DNA of 64,000 nucleotides from Deferribacter desulfuricans SSM1 (GTDB lineage Bacteria > Chrysiogenota > Deferribacteres > Deferribacterales > Deferribacteraceae): assembly GCF_000010985.1 (NCBI RefSeq), contig NC_013940.1:124001-188000 (forward strand), written 5' to 3'. Within the stretch, counting starts at the first letter, position 1; each line of letters begins with the position of its first letter. This document shows positions 45,124 through 54,395 of the stretch, in pieces. The position numbers and the translations under genes are program-made. A model generated the notes under the pieces. The model saw nothing but the letters and a program-made list of their open reading frames with translations. It was not told where the DNA came from and did not search any database.

Positions 45124-46455
45124 ATGATTACATGTCAAGCCTTTAAATTTAAACTCAAGACCAATGAAGAGTTAGAAAACAAGTTCGCCCAATTTGCCGG
45201 CTCTTGTAGGTTTGTATGGAATAAAGCTATTGCTTTAATAAAACAAAAGCTTGATATAAAAAAGGTAGATAAAATCATCAATATCCACTTGCCACAATAT
45301 TACAAAAATACTGCTACTATACCTACCTATAACGAAATGGCGGGAATGCTTAAATTATGGAAACAATCCGAAGAATACGCTTTCTTAAAAGAAGCACATT
45401 CTCAAATTCTACAACAAACCTTAAAGGATTTATACAAAGCCATAGACAGTGCTTTTACCAAAGGCAATGGTATATCTTTTCCAGACTTCAGGAAGAAAGG
45501 TAAATCGCCAGACAGCTTTAGATATCCTCAAGGCTTTAAGATAAATAACAATAGAATATTTTTACCTAAAATAGGATGGGTTAGGTTTTATAAATCAAGA
45601 AACATAGTTGGCAAACCAAAGAATGTAACAGTTAAAAGATACGCCGATGGCTGGTATATAAGCGTAGTTACCGAAAAAGACACATCAATTAAAGAAAATC
45701 TATCCAACCCCGTGGGTATAGATGTAGGTGTAAAAAAGATAATCACACTATCCAACGGTTGTTACTTCGAGCCTCTTGATTTAAGTAAATATGAGAAAAA
45801 ACTAATCAAACTCCAAAGGCAACTCTCGAGAAAACAACACCCTACCAAAAAAGGAGATAAGACACCGTTTTCTAATAATTACAAAAAACACCAAAGAAAA
45901 ATAGCAAAGATGTGGCTTAAGATAGCAAATGTGAGAAACGATTACCTACATAAAATAACAACAGCCATAGCCAAAAAACACGGCTTTGTGGCTGTAGAGA
46001 ATTTAAAGGTTAAGAACCTAACCAAATCTGCAAAAGGCACAAAAGACAGCCCCGGACGTAATGTAAAAGCTAAATCAGGCTTAAACAGAAGCATTCTTTC
46101 TCGAGCGTGGGGTAGGTTCTTTGAACTGCTTGAGTATAAACTCCAGAGAAATGGGGGGAAACTGGTTAGAGTTGACGCTAAAAACACCTCTATAACCTGT
46201 CCTCTATGTGATTACACTAATAAGGAAAACCGCAAAAACCAAGCGGTATTTGTATGCAAAAAGTGTGGTTTTACGTCTAATGCTGATTTGGTAGGTGCGA
46301 TAAATGTTTTAATGAGAGCGATGAGGAAGGAAAACCTTATAACCCTACCGCAGGGCTTGCGGGAAGTCACGCCTGTGGAGTATGCCAGAGAGTATACGCT
46401 GAAGCAGGAACCAGCGGGAAACCGTGAGGGATTACCGCTTCCATCGATAGCGTAG
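45124..46455 (+). CDS. tnpB: TnpB RNA-guided nuclease (copy 4)
   Basis: Protein identical to that at 2458-3789; its 3' end overlaps, on the opposite strand, the read-through tail of the interrupted gene. Confidence 0.95.
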   Translation: MITCQAFKFKLKTNEELENKFAQFAGSCRFVWNKAIALIKQKLDIKKVDKIINIHLPQYYKNTATIPTYNEMAGMLKLWKQSEEYAFLKEAHSQILQQTLKDLYKAIDSAFTKGNGISFPDFRKKGKSPDSFRYPQGFKINNNRIFLPKIGWVRFYKSRNIVGKPKNVTVKRYADGWYISVVTEKDTSIKENLSNPVGIDVGVKKIITLSNGCYFEPLDLSKYEKKLIKLQRQLSRKQHPTKKGDKTPFSNNYKKHQRKIAKMWLKIANVRNDYLHKITTAIAKKHGFVAVENLKVKNLTKSAKGTKDSPGRNVKAKSGLNRSILSRAWGRFFELLEYKLQRNGGKLVRVDAKNTSITCPLCDYTNKENRKNQAVFVCKKCGFTSNADLVGAINVLMRAMRKENLITLPQGLREVTPVEYAREYTLKQEPAGNREGLPLPSIA

Positions 46456-47288
46456 ATGGGAATCCTCTTCCTTTAGGGAGAGGAGGAAGTCAATTAAACT
46501 ATGAATATTAGATTCAATCTGTTTAATAATATCTTGCTTCATGCGTTTATCTTTTTCAATATTTTCATCTAATTTAATATTATTCAAATAATTAATATAT
46601 TCTTGATATTGATTTATTGTTATTAAAGCGTATTTCTTTAACAATTCTTCATTATTAAGTGCATTATATATATTAACTAAATTATAACAATATTTGTGTA
46701 AATATTCAATTTTCGTCATAGGACAAAAAACAGATAACAAATAAACTATTAATTCATTAATTGCTCTTAATTTTTCGTAATCATTCATATCGTCAGAGTA
46801 TGATAAATAAATATCCAATAATTCTATTAATAAATGAGTTAAGGCTTCATATTTAACATAAAGATACATTTCTTCAGGTAAAGCATCAATTTCCATTAGC
46901 TCATCTGTAGTTTGAAAAGATTCCTCTTTTAGTTCATCAAATATTTTTATAATTTCATCAAAAATATCGTTTGCAGTATTATTAATAATGTTCTCAAACA
47001 AATCAATAAAACTTTTTTCATCTTCACTTCTTTGTCTATGAGATTCGAGTAAATCAAGATATTCTTTTGGTAATAGATTGAAATTATTATTAATATTATT
47101 GCTCTTTCTTTTCATATATGTATAACTCCTTTTTTGAATTTGATAGTGAGTATATCAAAAAAATATGTTACTTTTTAAAAATACTATCTAATAATTGATA
47201 CCCTTTATTCAGTTAATGAAACTAATATTTTTCATCTTTCCAGTTCATCCCTTTTGATTTTTATAAGACTTAAACTATATTACAAATT

Positions 47289-48011
47289 TCATAAAAACAT
47301 TTCTTCGTTAATAGTATAACATTTAATAATATTTTGAAATCTGCTATTAATATAATTTTTATAAGTAGAATCCTTTATAACATAATTTATTATATCATAA
47401 AATTTTCTATTATTAAACTCTGATAAATCATAATCATTGTCATTTAAAAGTCTTATTTTATTTTTATATTCATATAAAAACACATCGAATAATGCTCGTT
47501 CTATTGTAGCTTTATATAATTGAAATTCATATTTCCCTACCCTATACTTATGTAAATTAATACCTGTAGTAAAATTGTTTGATAACTTAACTATATTAAA
47601 ATTAAAAAATTTATTTTTTATTTGATACGTATGATTAATATCAGCTACAAGATTCTTATAATCAATAGGTTTAACTGTAATAACCTGCTCCTCAAATAAA
47701 ATATCATCCAATGAAACGTAACTAAATAACCTATCAGACTTTAATATTTCTGATACAATTATATATTCAAAATATCCTGTTCCTAAACAAGCCTTATAAA
47801 TATCAGTTAAAGGACACATATACAACTTTCTTTTTGGTGATATTAATACATTTTCTTCATTTAAATGGTTTAAATAGATTTGAAACAAGTTTCTTGTATT
47901 TTCATTATCATTTTTTTTAACTACATTCAAAAATAAATGATATAAATAATCATCCTTATATATTAACTTATCATCTGTGATTATTCTATACTTAAACAAA
48001 TTATATTTCAT
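47289..48011 (-). CDS. Unknown protein, weakly AbiEi-like
   Basis: 240 aa with GAGGTG upstream. The segment YRVGKYEFQLYKATIERALFDVFLYEYK recalls the AbiEi-type pattern, in which a strand is followed by ATxERAxxD and a helix, but the rest does not confirm it. No AbiEii partner is adjacent. Leave as unknown. Confidence 0.55.
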   Translation of the reverse strand: MKYNLFKYRIITDDKLIYKDDYLYHLFLNVVKKNDNENTRNLFQIYLNHLNEENVLISPKRKLYMCPLTDIYKACLGTGYFEYIIVSEILKSDRLFSYVSLDDILFEEQVITVKPIDYKNLVADINHTYQIKNKFFNFNIVKLSNNFTTGINLHKYRVGKYEFQLYKATIERALFDVFLYEYKNKIRLLNDNDYDLSEFNNRKFYDIINYVIKDSTYKNYINSRFQNIIKCYTINEEMFL

Positions 48012-48060
48012 TTTGTATAAACACCTCTATTAATCTATATTAATTTTATCATTTTATATT

Positions 48061-48548
48061 ATTAACATATATTAGTAATTAAAATATTATTTTTTATATG
48101 GTTATTTAATTTTTTATAAAACTTAATTAAATTTAAATAATTAGTATCTATACAGTTTAATGTATTATAAAGATCATTTAAACTCATATTATATTTTTCA
48201 ATTAATTTTATCTGATTCATCACTTATTTTAGTTCATAAGTTCTCTATACCTACATAAATATCAATAGCATATTTATACGAAAGATATTTATACCCTGAT
48301 TTTTTATAATTCATTTGAAGTAATTTTTTATATTTAGGTGTATAACCACTATTTCGAGCCATTACATGAGCTACTGTTTCGTTCCAAATGTTAGCTAATT
48401 TTAAAACTTCTTTATCATTTGTTATCCAACCTTTTTTTGCTTGTATATGTGCTACTGTCCAACCATTTTTATTAGCTAATTTTAAGATTTCTTTATCTTC
48501 AAAAAAATGACCTTCTTTTATTTGTCTTAATGCCTTTTTGTATGTCAT
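48061..48548 (-). pseudogene. VAH-repeat family gene, decayed
   Basis: From ATG 48548 (MTYKKALRQIKEGHFF) it reads two repeats, GYTPKYKKLLQ and DIYVGIENL, then TGA where the 7540-8433 gene has Arg (ENL-R-TKISDESDKI). The same frame goes on with TKISDESDKI, then a one-base shift gives KLIEKYNMSLNDL and the family tail IKFYKKLNNHIK...TNIC-stop at 48061. So it has one nonsense and one frameshift mutation. It starts 8 bases past the stop of the upstream family gene. Confidence 0.85.
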
Positions 48549-48556
48549 AATACACA

Positions 48557-49330
48557 TCAACAAATATTATTTATTAATAAGTATTTTTTAATTTCAAAAT
48601 CTAATTTTTTGTAAAACTCAATTTCTTTATTTATTTTTTCTACTTTAAAATATTGGTTACCAAAACGATTTTTTATTAAATTTTCAGGATGTTTTAATAA
48701 TTTAGTTATATTAACAGTATCTACTGGATAAATATAATTTTCATAATCAAGTTTATGTCTAAAAAACTCTTCAGTTAAAAAATAAGACATATATACACTT
48801 GTAGAATAATAATTTAAAAGATTGTTTGTACCTAATAAAGTTAATATTTTTTTATATTTTATTTTATATTTATGATGAAACACTAATTCATGAGCTACAG
48901 TCCAGTTGTTTTCATCTTTTAATTTCAATACCTCTGATATATGATCTATAGACATTATAATCCATCCCTGTCTTGATTGTCCATGAGCTAATACCCGACC
49001 AAATCTGCTTATTTTTAACTTTATTATATCTATATCACTTGTTGCCCAATTGTTTTCTATTTGAATTTGTGCAACAGTATAATCATTAAAGTTAACTAAT
49101 TTTAATATGTCTTTATCATCTGTTGTCCAACCACGCCATGCTTGTTCGTGTGCTACAGTCCAACCCTCACTATCCATTAAGTTTAAGATTTCTTTATCTT
49201 CTGTTGTCCAGCTACGTTTAGCTTGTTCATGAGCTATTGTCCAGCCAGTTTCATTAGCTAATTTAAGTATTTTTTTATCTTTAAAAAAGGAACCTTGTCT
49301 TACTTTTTTTAAAACTTTTTCATATGTCAT
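48557..49330 (-). CDS. VAH-repeat family protein, 5 repeats
   Basis: 257 aa. MTYEKVLKKVRQGSFF cap; units TIAH, TVAH, TVAQ, VLAH and TVAH, the fourth with an unusual longer spacer (SRFGRVLAHGQ). Then KYKIKYKKILTLLG, VNITKLLKHPENLI and the tail IEFYKKLDFEIKKYL...NNIC. GAGGTATA motifs precede the ATG. Confidence 0.87.
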   Translation of the reverse strand: MTYEKVLKKVRQGSFFKDKKILKLANETGWTIAHEQAKRSWTTEDKEILNLMDSEGWTVAHEQAWRGWTTDDKDILKLVNFNDYTVAQIQIENNWATSDIDIIKLKISRFGRVLAHGQSRQGWIIMSIDHISEVLKLKDENNWTVAHELVFHHKYKIKYKKILTLLGTNNLLNYYSTSVYMSYFLTEEFFRHKLDYENYIYPVDTVNITKLLKHPENLIKNRFGNQYFKVEKINKEIEFYKKLDFEIKKYLLINNIC

Positions 49331-49369
49331 AGTATACAGTATACCTCATATCTCATATCATATTATATA

Positions 49370-50188
49370 TTAACAAATATTGTTAAATAACAAATATTTT
49401 TTAATTAAGGAATTTAATAATTTATAAAATTTAATCCGTTTAAGTAATATTTTACCTTGTCTATTTTCCGACGAATGTAAATTTCTATTTATAAATTTAA
49501 GAGGATTATTTAATAATTTTAAATATGTTAATATTTCTCTTTCAAAATTTATTTCTAATACATGTACATAATTTAAATATTTAGTTATTGTATTCATTTT
49601 AAATAAATTTGAATTATTATACGTAGTCATTATTTTTTTTGATTTAATTAAAAAAGCTTTATTAAAAGCTAATTCATGACAAACATAATTATTTCCATCA
49701 TAAGAAAGTTTTAATAAATCAAAGTCAGTACAAATAATATTATGATTTTTTTCTATTATTATACCTAATACACTTCTTTTAGTCAGGTCAGTTAATTTTA
49801 AAATTTCCCTATCATAAGTTATCCATTTATGTTTTGCTTGTATATGTGCTACTGTCCAACCATTTTTATTAGCTAATTTTAATATTTCTCTGTTTTCTGT
49901 TGTCCAACCTTGAAGAGCTTGTTCGTGGGCTACAGTCCAACCTGTATTAGTAGCTAATTTCAGAATTTTCTTATCTTCTGTTGTCCAACCATGTACCGCT
50001 TGTTCATGAGCAACTGTCCATCCATTTTTATCTGATAATTTTAATATTTCCGTATCGTTAGTTAACCAACCAAATTCTGCTTGTTCATGAGCTATTGTCC
50101 AACCATATTCATTAACTAATTTTAAAACTTCTTTATCTTCAAAAAAATGACCTTTTCTTACTTTTTTTAATGCTTCTTCGTATGTCAT
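49370..50188 (-). CDS. VAH-repeat family protein, 4 repeats
   Basis: 272 aa. Four regular GWT[VI]AHEQA units plus a degenerate fifth (RSVLGII). The C-terminal domain is close to that of 8600-10114: FLIKSKKI, FINRNLHSSENRQGKILLKRIKFYKLL and a NNIC end. These two form a subfamily sharing a C-terminal domain while differing threefold in repeat number. Confidence 0.88.
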   Translation of the reverse strand: MTYEEALKKVRKGHFFEDKEVLKLVNEYGWTIAHEQAEFGWLTNDTEILKLSDKNGWTVAHEQAVHGWTTEDKKILKLATNTGWTVAHEQALQGWTTENREILKLANKNGWTVAHIQAKHKWITYDREILKLTDLTKRSVLGIIIEKNHNIICTDFDLLKLSYDGNNYVCHELAFNKAFLIKSKKIMTTYNNSNLFKMNTITKYLNYVHVLEINFEREILTYLKLLNNPLKFINRNLHSSENRQGKILLKRIKFYKLLNSLIKKYLLFNNIC

Positions 50189-50235
50189 TTTTTGCGCCTC
50201 AACTTATAATATTATTAAAATTTTTCCACTTAATT

Positions 50236-50760
50236 TTAACATACATTAGTTTGTACAAAATATCTGGAAATAGCTTTATTTAGTTTATCATAAAAAGTTA
50301 TTTTATTAAGTAATATATTTGTAATCTTTTCAGGGTATGTTTCATAATATTCACTTTTTAAAAAAGATTTTTTAACATCTTTTAATAGTTTTACACTTGA
50401 ATTATATAAATACAAAGCTAAAGGTAAACCTTTTTCATTAGTTGTTGTTAATATATGTTTTATATTAGGTAAATAACCACTAAAATCTGCTTGTTTTTCT
50501 GCTACTGTATATCCATATATATCCGTTATTTTTAAAACTTCTATACGATCAGTCACCCGTTTATTAATAGCTTGCTCATGAGCAACTGTCCAACCATGTT
50601 TATCAGCAATTTTCAATAACTTTAAATTACCAGTAATCCAACCCTTATTTACTTGTTCATGTGCTATAGTCCATCCTTCTTTATCAGCGATTCTTAGAAT
50701 ATCATATTGTGTAAATGTATATCCTTTTTCAATTCTTTTAAATATTTTATTGAACAACAT
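50236..50760 (-). CDS. VAH-repeat family protein, 3 repeats
   Basis: 174 aa. A distinct cap (MLFNKIFKRIEKGYTF), then GWTIAHEQV, GWTVAHEQA and GYTVAEKQ. Next GYLPNIKHILTTTNEKG, SVKLLKDV and the tail ITFYDKLNKAISRYF...TNVC (Val before the terminal Cys). AAAGGAA is the ribosome site. Confidence 0.85.
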   Translation of the reverse strand: MLFNKIFKRIEKGYTFTQYDILRIADKEGWTIAHEQVNKGWITGNLKLLKIADKHGWTVAHEQAINKRVTDRIEVLKITDIYGYTVAEKQADFSGYLPNIKHILTTTNEKGLPLALYLYNSSVKLLKDVKKSFLKSEYYETYPEKITNILLNKITFYDKLNKAISRYFVQTNVC

Positions 50761-50923
50761 AAATTATTCCTTTTCTAATTTTGCAACTAATTTTTTTTAA
50801 TTTCTACGTTATTATTTATAATATATCATAAGTTATTTAAATAAATAAAATTAAAATCTAAAAGAAAATTTAAAAAAATCAATACCCTTTTTTTTATTAT
50901 ACTAATTCATTATATATTTTTTA

Positions 50924-50952
50924 TTGACTCATAATTAATTTTAAAGTATAAT
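50924..50952 (+). promoter_or_regulatory. Sigma70 promoter
   Basis: TTGACT at 50924, 17-base spacer, TATAAT at 50947; serves the 50991 gene. Confidence 0.75.
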
Positions 50953-50990
50953 ATATTAACTAAACCTAATTTATAAAAAAGGTGATTATT

Positions 50991-51377
50991 ATGTCTGAGC
51001 CTAAATATTACCAGGATTACAAAGATAGAATAGAACAAGAACGGTACTTAAAGAATTTAGCATATTTGTATAGAAGTATAAAAGGAATTATAAGTGATAT
51101 TCAGGCTATCATAGATGGAGATGATAATCCTATTGAATATATAAATGATATGGAAGATAATATTCAATCAGTTGAAAATATGTTAGAAAATATATTTAAT
51201 ATAAAGCTATCAATTAAAGATTACATTCTACAAAACAAATATCAACAACTAATTCAATTACTGGAAAATTCAAGCAAAAACATTATGAAAGCATATATTC
51301 AAGAAAAAAATAAATGTGATGAACAAACTTGGAAATATTATTGGCATGAATATAACTATTCTGATCCTTCATTATAA
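50991..51377 (+). CDS. Unknown acidic helical protein, 128 aa
   Basis: Starts MSEPKYYQDYKDRIEQ with AAGGTG upstream (a GTG three codons earlier overlaps that site and is rejected). Mainly helical with a coiled-coil-like centre (YINDMEDNIQSVENMLENIF). The only plus-strand gene inside the second VAH cluster. Function unknown. Confidence 0.6.
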   Translation: MSEPKYYQDYKDRIEQERYLKNLAYLYRSIKGIISDIQAIIDGDDNPIEYINDMEDNIQSVENMLENIFNIKLSIKDYILQNKYQQLIQLLENSSKNIMKAYIQEKNKCDEQTWKYYWHEYNYSDPSL

Positions 51378-51384
51378 TTTAAAA

Positions 51385-51657
51385 TTATAATTTAATAAAA
51401 TCAGCTAACGTAAGTATATCTATATCTTCTGTGATCCATTCTTCTTCTGCTTGTTTATGTGCTACAGTATAACCATTCTTATTTGTTAATTTTAATATCT
51501 TTTTATCTTCTGTTACCCAACCATATTCGGCCTGTATATGTGCAATGGTTGTACCACATAAATTAGATATTTTTAATAAATTTATATCATTTGTAAATTG
51601 TCTTTTAAATATAATCCTGTGACTTAAATCTGTAAAATCTAAATTGTTTTTTTTCAT
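51385..51657 (-). CDS. VAH-repeat family protein, truncated
   Basis: 90 aa. An unusual cap (MKKNNLDFTDLSHRIIFKRQF), two units (GTTIAHIQA, GYTVAHKQA), and a stop after DILTLADFIKL. No constant C-terminal domain. It lies directly downstream of a full-length member (17-base gap), like the truncated gene at 6508, and may be a decaying copy. Confidence 0.6.
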   Translation of the reverse strand: MKKNNLDFTDLSHRIIFKRQFTNDINLLKISNLCGTTIAHIQAEYGWVTEDKKILKLTNKNGYTVAHKQAEEEWITEDIDILTLADFIKL

Positions 51658-51674
51658 TTCTCTAATCTACTATT

Positions 51675-52538
51675 TTATAAACATATTTTATCAATCTTAA
51701 AATAATTTCTAATTTCATTATCTAACTTTTGATAAAATTTTATCATTTTATTATTATAATTTAAAATGCTTTTATTGATAAGTTTAATTTCTATTATACT
51801 ATCATTATCATTATTATAAATATCATCAAAAGTATCATTATAATTTCCTAATTTAATTGTACCAACAGATATACCTTCATTATTTACACATGCTGTTAAA
51901 ATTTTTTTATATTTAAAAATAAAACCTGTTTGTTTTACAATTTCATGAGCTACTGTCCAATCCTCATTATTAGATAATTTAAGTAAAGAATTATTCATAA
52001 AAATATAATTTTTTTGTGCTATCAAATGAGCAACTGACACACCATAAATATTACTCAAGCGTAAAATTTTCTCATCATTTGTTATCCACCCTCTAACTGC
52101 TTGTTCATGTGCTACTGTCCAACCATGAATGTCTGCTAATTTCAATATTTCTTTATCTTCTGTTAGCCAATTATGCCTAACTTGTTCATGTGCAATAGTC
52201 CAATTATCACTATTAGCTAACTTTAAAATTTCCTTATCATTAGTTATCCAGCCATTGCGTGCTTGTTCATGTGCTACTGTTATTCCATCTTCATCTGTCA
52301 ATTTGAGTATTTCTTTATTTTCTGTTATCCAGAATCTATATGCTTGTAAATGTGCAACAGTTCTACCATTCTTAATATTAGTTATCTCTAAAAATTTTGG
52401 GTTATTAGTTTTCCATCCATGAAAAACTTGATAATGAGCAATAGTCCATCCAGTATCATCGTCTGTTAATTTTAATATATTAATATCTTCAAAAAATTGT
52501 TTTTTATGTAATCTTTTAAAAGCTTCTTTAAAATTCAT
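51675..52538 (-). CDS. VAH-repeat family protein, 7 repeats
   Basis: 287 aa. MNFKEAFKRLHKKQFFED cap with GAGGT upstream; units TIAH, TVAH, TVAH, TIAH, TVAH, SVAH, TVAH. Then GFIFKYKKILTAC, IEIKLINKSIL and the tail IKFYQKLDNEIRNYFKIDKICL: the only complete member with a residue after the Cys. Confidence 0.87.
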   Translation of the reverse strand: MNFKEAFKRLHKKQFFEDINILKLTDDDTGWTIAHYQVFHGWKTNNPKFLEITNIKNGRTVAHLQAYRFWITENKEILKLTDEDGITVAHEQARNGWITNDKEILKLANSDNWTIAHEQVRHNWLTEDKEILKLADIHGWTVAHEQAVRGWITNDEKILRLSNIYGVSVAHLIAQKNYIFMNNSLLKLSNNEDWTVAHEIVKQTGFIFKYKKILTACVNNEGISVGTIKLGNYNDTFDDIYNNDNDSIIEIKLINKSILNYNNKMIKFYQKLDNEIRNYFKIDKICL

Positions 52539-52637
52539 TTGTAACTGAAACCTCTAGTTTATTTTTATTTTACAATTTTATATACTTTATATATCAAATA
52601 TATCAAAATTATACAAAAAATATTATTAAAAATAAAA

Positions 52638-52666
52638 TTGACATATTATTTATATTATTGTATAAT
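52638..52666 (+). promoter_or_regulatory. Sigma70 promoter
   Basis: TTGACA at 52638, 17-base spacer, TATAAT at 52661; serves the 52729 gene. Confidence 0.8.
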
Positions 52667-52728
52667 AATTTAAAATAGATAAATTATTAATTATAAAAAA
52701 AAAGTAAAAAATAAAAAGGAGTTAATTT

Positions 52729-53460
52729 ATGAAAAAAAAGCTTTTTTTATCACTTACTTTTTTTTTACTTATTTCTTTTTCTTTATATGCCAAAAATAAA
52801 AATAACAGTACTGATAGTTTAAATATTATTCCAATTCCTTATCAAGTAACTTTAGTCGCTTGTGACATTTATGCTAAAGATATGTTAAATGGTTATTTAG
52901 ATATAAGAGAATCAAAACCCTATCTTACAAGACATAAACAGCTTATGAACGTATTAAAAACGCAAAAAGCATATGATGTAAATCTTGAACAATATTATTT
53001 AGAAGGTTATACAATTATGTATAATTATTATAAAAAATACCCTACAAAAGATAGATACGATTTAACATATAGGATTCTTTTATTCAGTAATATGAAATGT
53101 TTTAAAGATTTATCTAATAAGTATCTTAAAATTGATTATAATAAAAAAATAGAATTTGGGTTATTTAATTGTTATGTTAATAGTTCTATAAAAAATATTG
53201 GATATAAAGCAGGTGAACAACATCTAACTCCTGAACAAACGCATAAAATGCTTGTAAATCATCTTCGTGAAAGAATAGGTGGTACTGATGATATAATTAA
53301 TAAATTTATAGATACTTATTATAAGTTAATACAATTAGGTATAGATATGTATAAATCTAATCCAAATTTAAATACAGAAAACTATGTAAAAGAAATAGTT
53401 ATACATTTTGATATGCCTTGTATTTATGGAGAGTTATTAAGTTATTTTAAAAAAAAATAA
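52729..53460 (+). CDS. Exported protein, unknown, 243 aa
   Basis: A clear signal peptide: MKKKLFLSLTFFLL, core to about residue 18, cleavage likely after SLYA. The mature part is helical with Cys in VACDIY, MKCFKDL, FNCYV and MPCIYG, plausibly two disulfides. AAAGGAG lies before the ATG; consensus promoter upstream. Periplasmic or secreted. No family recognised. Confidence 0.7.
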   Translation: MKKKLFLSLTFFLLISFSLYAKNKNNSTDSLNIIPIPYQVTLVACDIYAKDMLNGYLDIRESKPYLTRHKQLMNVLKTQKAYDVNLEQYYLEGYTIMYNYYKKYPTKDRYDLTYRILLFSNMKCFKDLSNKYLKIDYNKKIEFGLFNCYVNSSIKNIGYKAGEQHLTPEQTHKMLVNHLRERIGGTDDIINKFIDTYYKLIQLGIDMYKSNPNLNTENYVKEIVIHFDMPCIYGELLSYFKKK

Positions 53461-53527
53461 AATTAATAAAACTAAATAAAAATTAAAAAAATAGATTAAA
53501 TTTAAATACAATTTTTAAAATAAAATC

Positions 53528-53573
53528 TACCCTCTTTTTTGTTATATAAAAATTAATAACAAAAAAGAGGGTA
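53528..53573 (+). promoter_or_regulatory. 18-bp perfect inverted repeat covering the ribosome site of the radical SAM gene
   Basis: Arms TACCCTCTTTTTTGTTAT and ATAACAAAAAAGAGGGTA with a 10-base loop. The second arm contains GAGGG, the only Shine-Dalgarno for the ATG at 53579. When folded in RNA the ribosome site is paired, so this could act as a translational switch or as a terminator-like end for the upstream gene. Confidence 0.65.
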
Positions 53574-53578
53574 TTATT

Positions 53579-54394
53579 ATGTATATTCAAATAACTGATA
53601 TTTGTAATTTTCATTGTGATCATTGTGCTTTTTCATGTTCTAACAACAAAGGCACTTTAATGGATGAAAAAACTTTTATCAATTCAGTAAAATTAGCTGA
53701 TGAATTATATAATTACGTAACTATTGGTGGTGGAGAACCTACTTTACATCCAAGATTTAAACAATTTGTATCATATTTTTTAACCAGAAATATACCATAT
53801 GAGGAACATAGTTATAATAATTCATTTGAAACACGCAGAATTCCCTTTATTGCTACTAATGGTAGTAATAAAAAATTAAGTTTATGGTTATTATCACTAG
53901 CTACATCAGGTTTCATAAATGTAGCACTTAGTTTGGATATTTTTCATGACATAAGTAAAGTAGATCCTGAAGTTATAGATTATTTTAGACAAGCAGCAGA
54001 AAACAACGAAAATAATCTTTCAAATATTACGAGAGTTGAAATAAGGGATGTCAGTAATTCAGTCAAAAAAGTAGGTAGAGCAATTGAAACAGGAGTATGG
54101 ACGCAAGAAGGATGTGCATGTCCAGATTTATTTGTTACACCAAAAGGCGATGTAAAACTTTGCGGATGCCCTGATTCACCAAGCTTATTTAATGTAAATA
54201 ATAAATCTGATGTTAGTAAATTCTTACAATTTATAAATAATAATGTAAATAATACTATGATTATAGATGAATGTACAAAATATGTAAAAGAAAACTATTT
54301 AAATGACTATAATAGATTATTAACTCTATTTAATAAAAACTGTGACAAAAACTATAATATAAATTACAATATAAATAATGAGTTGGTATTATAA
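53579..54394 (+). CDS. Radical SAM protein, compact
   Basis: 271 aa. The [4Fe-4S] motif CNFHCDHC (C-x3-C-x2-C) starts at residue 9, with VTIGGGEPTLHP as the SAM-binding GGE motif. A second Cys group near the C-terminus (GCACPDLFVTPKGDVKLCGC) suggests an auxiliary cluster. Such SPASM-like proteins often modify peptides or proteins. No small precursor peptide is obvious. Its ribosome site sits in a hairpin. It converges with the ComFB-like gene with a one-base gap. Confidence 0.85.
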   Translation: MYIQITDICNFHCDHCAFSCSNNKGTLMDEKTFINSVKLADELYNYVTIGGGEPTLHPRFKQFVSYFLTRNIPYEEHSYNNSFETRRIPFIATNGSNKKLSLWLLSLATSGFINVALSLDIFHDISKVDPEVIDYFRQAAENNENNLSNITRVEIRDVSNSVKKVGRAIETGVWTQEGCACPDLFVTPKGDVKLCGCPDSPSLFNVNNKSDVSKFLQFINNNVNNTMIIDECTKYVKENYLNDYNRLLTLFNKNCDKNYNINYNINNELVL

Positions 54395-54395
54395 T

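Larger units (their letters stand above)
44648..46493 (+). mobile_element. IS605-type element, copy 4
   Basis: 1846 bp after TTTAT (44643-44647). The putative guide begins TTAAACTATGAA at 46494. Inserted 13 codons from the end of the helical-protein gene. Confidence 0.95.
44607..47115 (-). pseudogene. Unknown helical protein, interrupted by an IS605-type element
   Basis: Joining 47115-46494 to 44647-44607 gives 220 aa. The insertion removes only the last 13 residues (LNKILKEYDYSENN region), replacing them with about 20 residues read from the element (IDFLLSLKEEDSHLRYRWKR), so this product may still work. All helix, Leu/Glu/Asn/Tyr-rich, no motif recognised. AAAGGAG lies before the ATG. Confidence 0.7.
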
